This document shows positions 6,001 to 7,437 of a stretch of DNA of 7,437 bases, one piece after another. Source of the DNA: Clostridia bacterium (GTDB lineage: Bacteria; Bacillota; Clostridia; Oscillospirales; Acutalibacteraceae); NCBI GenBank assembly GCA_900763035.1, contig CAAFIS010000082.1, forward strand, positions 1-7,437. The letters are read 5' to 3'. The notes under the pieces were generated by a model. That model did no database searches. It saw only the letters and a program-made list of their open reading frames with translations, and was not told the DNA's origin. Positions within the stretch are counted from its first letter, which is position 1, and the number at the start of each line of letters is the position of its first letter. A program made the translations under genes and the position numbers.

Positions 6001-7437
6001 ATGGAACGCTTTTTCTCTGCTGCCCGGCCGATCTGGGCGGCCGGACTGACCGAGGAGATGAACATCACCGTCGGCCTGTACGCCGCCCTTCCGGCGGCGG
6101 AACACGCCCGGCTGCACATCGCCGCCGCCGGGCCGTACCGCGTGTTCGCGGACGGCCGTTTTCTGGCCTGCGGCCCGGCGCGCTGCGCGTCCGGCTTTTT
6201 CCGCGTCGACGATCTGCCGCTGCCCGCAGGCACGCGCCACCTCGCGATCGAGGCGGTCAACTACGCCGTCAACAGCTACGAGTGGCCCGGCCAGCCCGCC
6301 TTCATTCAGGCGGAGGTGACCGCCGACGGACACACGCTCGCCGCCACGGGGGACGATAGCTTCACGCTCTATCGCCTAAATGAACGTGTGCAGCGCGTGC
6401 CGAGGTTCAGCTTCCAGCGCCCGTTTGCGGAGGCGTACCGTTTCCTGCCGGACGTGCACGGCTGGCGCACCGGCCGCCCCGGTGCGCAGGCGCAGCCGGC
6501 CGCGCCGGAAACGCAGCCGGTCATGCCGCTCCTGCCCCGCCGCATCGCGCCGTTCTCGTATCCGGAGGTGCGCCCGTCGGCGCGGATCGGGCGCGGCACG
6601 CTCACCTATCCCTGCCCGCCGGACGCCTACCGCCGCGACCGCTCGCTGACGATTGGCGACCCGTCGGCCGGTGCGTTGCAGGGGTATCCCGTCGATCGGC
6701 TCGACTGGGATCTCAGCCGCGACGTGCAGGATATCCGCTGCGCCCCGCCCGTGCGCGAGGATACGCCCTATCCCGGCGCGACCACGCTCGCCGCCGGCGA
6801 ATACGAGGTGCTGCGCCTGCCCGGCGAGCACACGGGCTACCCGGCCTTCACCGTCGCCTGCCGCGAGGATAGCACGCTCTGGCTGCTCGTCGACGAGGGC
6901 CTGACCCCGCAGGGCACGGTCGATCCGCTCTCGATGGAATGCCTCAATGCCATCCCGCTGGCGCTCGCCCCCGGCCGGTACACGTTCCAAAGCGTCGAGG
7001 CGCTCGGCTTCGGCTATCTGCAGCTGTGCTGCACGTCCGGTGCGGTCGAGGTACAGGATCTCCGCCTGATCGAGGCGGTGTGTCCGCAGCCGATCATCGC
7101 GCGGTATGTGTCCCGCGATCCGCGGCGGCAGCAGATCTTCGACGCCGCGTGCCAGACCTTCCGGCAAAACGCAACGGACATCTTCATGGACTGCCCCACG
7201 CGTGAGCGCGCCGGATGGCTGTGCGACAGCTTTTTCACCGCCCGCACGGAGCACGCCCTGACCGGTGAGAACCGGGTGGAATATAACTTCCTCGAAAATT
7301 ATCTGCTGCCGCGCTCCTTCCCGCATCTGCCGGACGGCATGGTGCCGATGTGCTATCCGGCCGATCATCCGGACGGCAACTTCATCCCGAACTGGGCGAT
7401 GTGGCTGGTGCTGGAGCTGGAGGATCACCTGCGCCGC
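6001..7437 (+). CDS. GH78 alpha-L-rhamnosidase-like protein, 3' part missing
   Basis: Probable cytoplasmic enzyme removing terminal alpha-L-rhamnose or a related sugar; 479 residues are visible and the frame is still open at the window end. There is no signal peptide. The N-terminal region (about 1-150) is a jelly-roll-like domain (GPYRVFADGRFLACGPARC). A second strand-rich region runs to about 380. The catalytic barrel begins near residue 383 with FDAACQTFRQNATDIFMDCPTRERAGWLCDS split over 383-410. The DCPTRERAGW motif is the GH78 signature. Asp397, Glu402 and Asp409 have the spacing of the known acidic residues of GH78 enzymes; the catalytic base expected further on is beyond the window. 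It follows the six-hairpin enzyme by 20 bp. GH78-like membership is quite likely; true rhamnose specificity is not shown, since some relatives act on other sugars. Confidence 0.8.
   Translation, partial: MERFFSAARPIWAAGLTEEMNITVGLYAALPAAEHARLHIAAAGPYRVFADGRFLACGPARCASGFFRVDDLPLPAGTRHLAIEAVNYAVNSYEWPGQPAFIQAEVTADGHTLAATGDDSFTLYRLNERVQRVPRFSFQRPFAEAYRFLPDVHGWRTGRPGAQAQPAAPETQPVMPLLPRRIAPFSYPEVRPSARIGRGTLTYPCPPDAYRRDRSLTIGDPSAGALQGYPVDRLDWDLSRDVQDIRCAPPVREDTPYPGATTLAAGEYEVLRLPGEHTGYPAFTVACREDSTLWLLVDEGLTPQGTVDPLSMECLNAIPLALAPGRYTFQSVEALGFGYLQLCCTSGAVEVQDLRLIEAVCPQPIIARYVSRDPRRQQIFDAACQTFRQNATDIFMDCPTRERAGWLCDSFFTARTEHALTGENRVEYNFLENYLLPRSFPHLPDGMVPMCYPADHPDGNFIPNWAMWLVLELEDHLRR

Noticed and set aside
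6376..7428. 350-residue open frame on the minus strand inside the GH78-like gene
   Set aside because: Antisense shadow; the plus strand is open through the whole segment and carries the GH78 signature.

Overview
The window is high-GC bacterial DNA, densely coding on both strands, with AGGAGG-type ribosome sites, extended -10 promoters, a LacI-type repressor, a lipoprotein and a surface protein with a sortase-like tail. Together these suggest a Gram-positive Clostridia (Oscillospiraceae/Ruminococcaceae-like, probably gut) organism. The lineage is inferred from style, not from a marker gene. No RNA gene, CRISPR array, transposase or phage gene was seen.

Layout: two divergent gene sets flank a control region at 3691-4057. 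Leftward (minus strand) lie a secreted, wall-anchored protein with two tandem CBM9/DOMON-like domains (1816-3690), a LacI-family repressor (671-1744) and the start of a lipoprotein with a GH43-like beta-propeller (1-674, cut by the window edge). A strong 37-nt hairpin separates the first two, and the last two overlap by 4 bp through a TTG start. Rightward (plus strand) lie a cytoplasmic six-hairpin glycosidase-like enzyme of 640 residues (4058-5980) and, 20 bp later, a GH78 alpha-L-rhamnosidase-like enzyme (6001 to the window end, 479 residues visible and still open).

The control region holds a promoter facing each way, each with an extended -10. It also holds recurrent GGTAAAC/GTTTACC half-sites: a 16-bp LacI-type palindrome at 3831-3846 beside the leftward promoter, and a spaced inverted repeat at 3962-3985 next to the rightward -35. 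A cre-like site sits on the leftward -35, and a 10-bp-period direct repeat lies in the middle. The simplest reading is a glycan-utilisation locus. The surface protein would bind a plant-type or host glycan and the lipoprotein glycosidase would trim it. Imported fragments, possibly rhamnose-containing, would be cut inside the cell by the two (alpha/alpha)6 enzymes, with the local LacI protein controlling both arms. No transporter is visible; it would have to lie outside the window. Substrate and regulation are inference.
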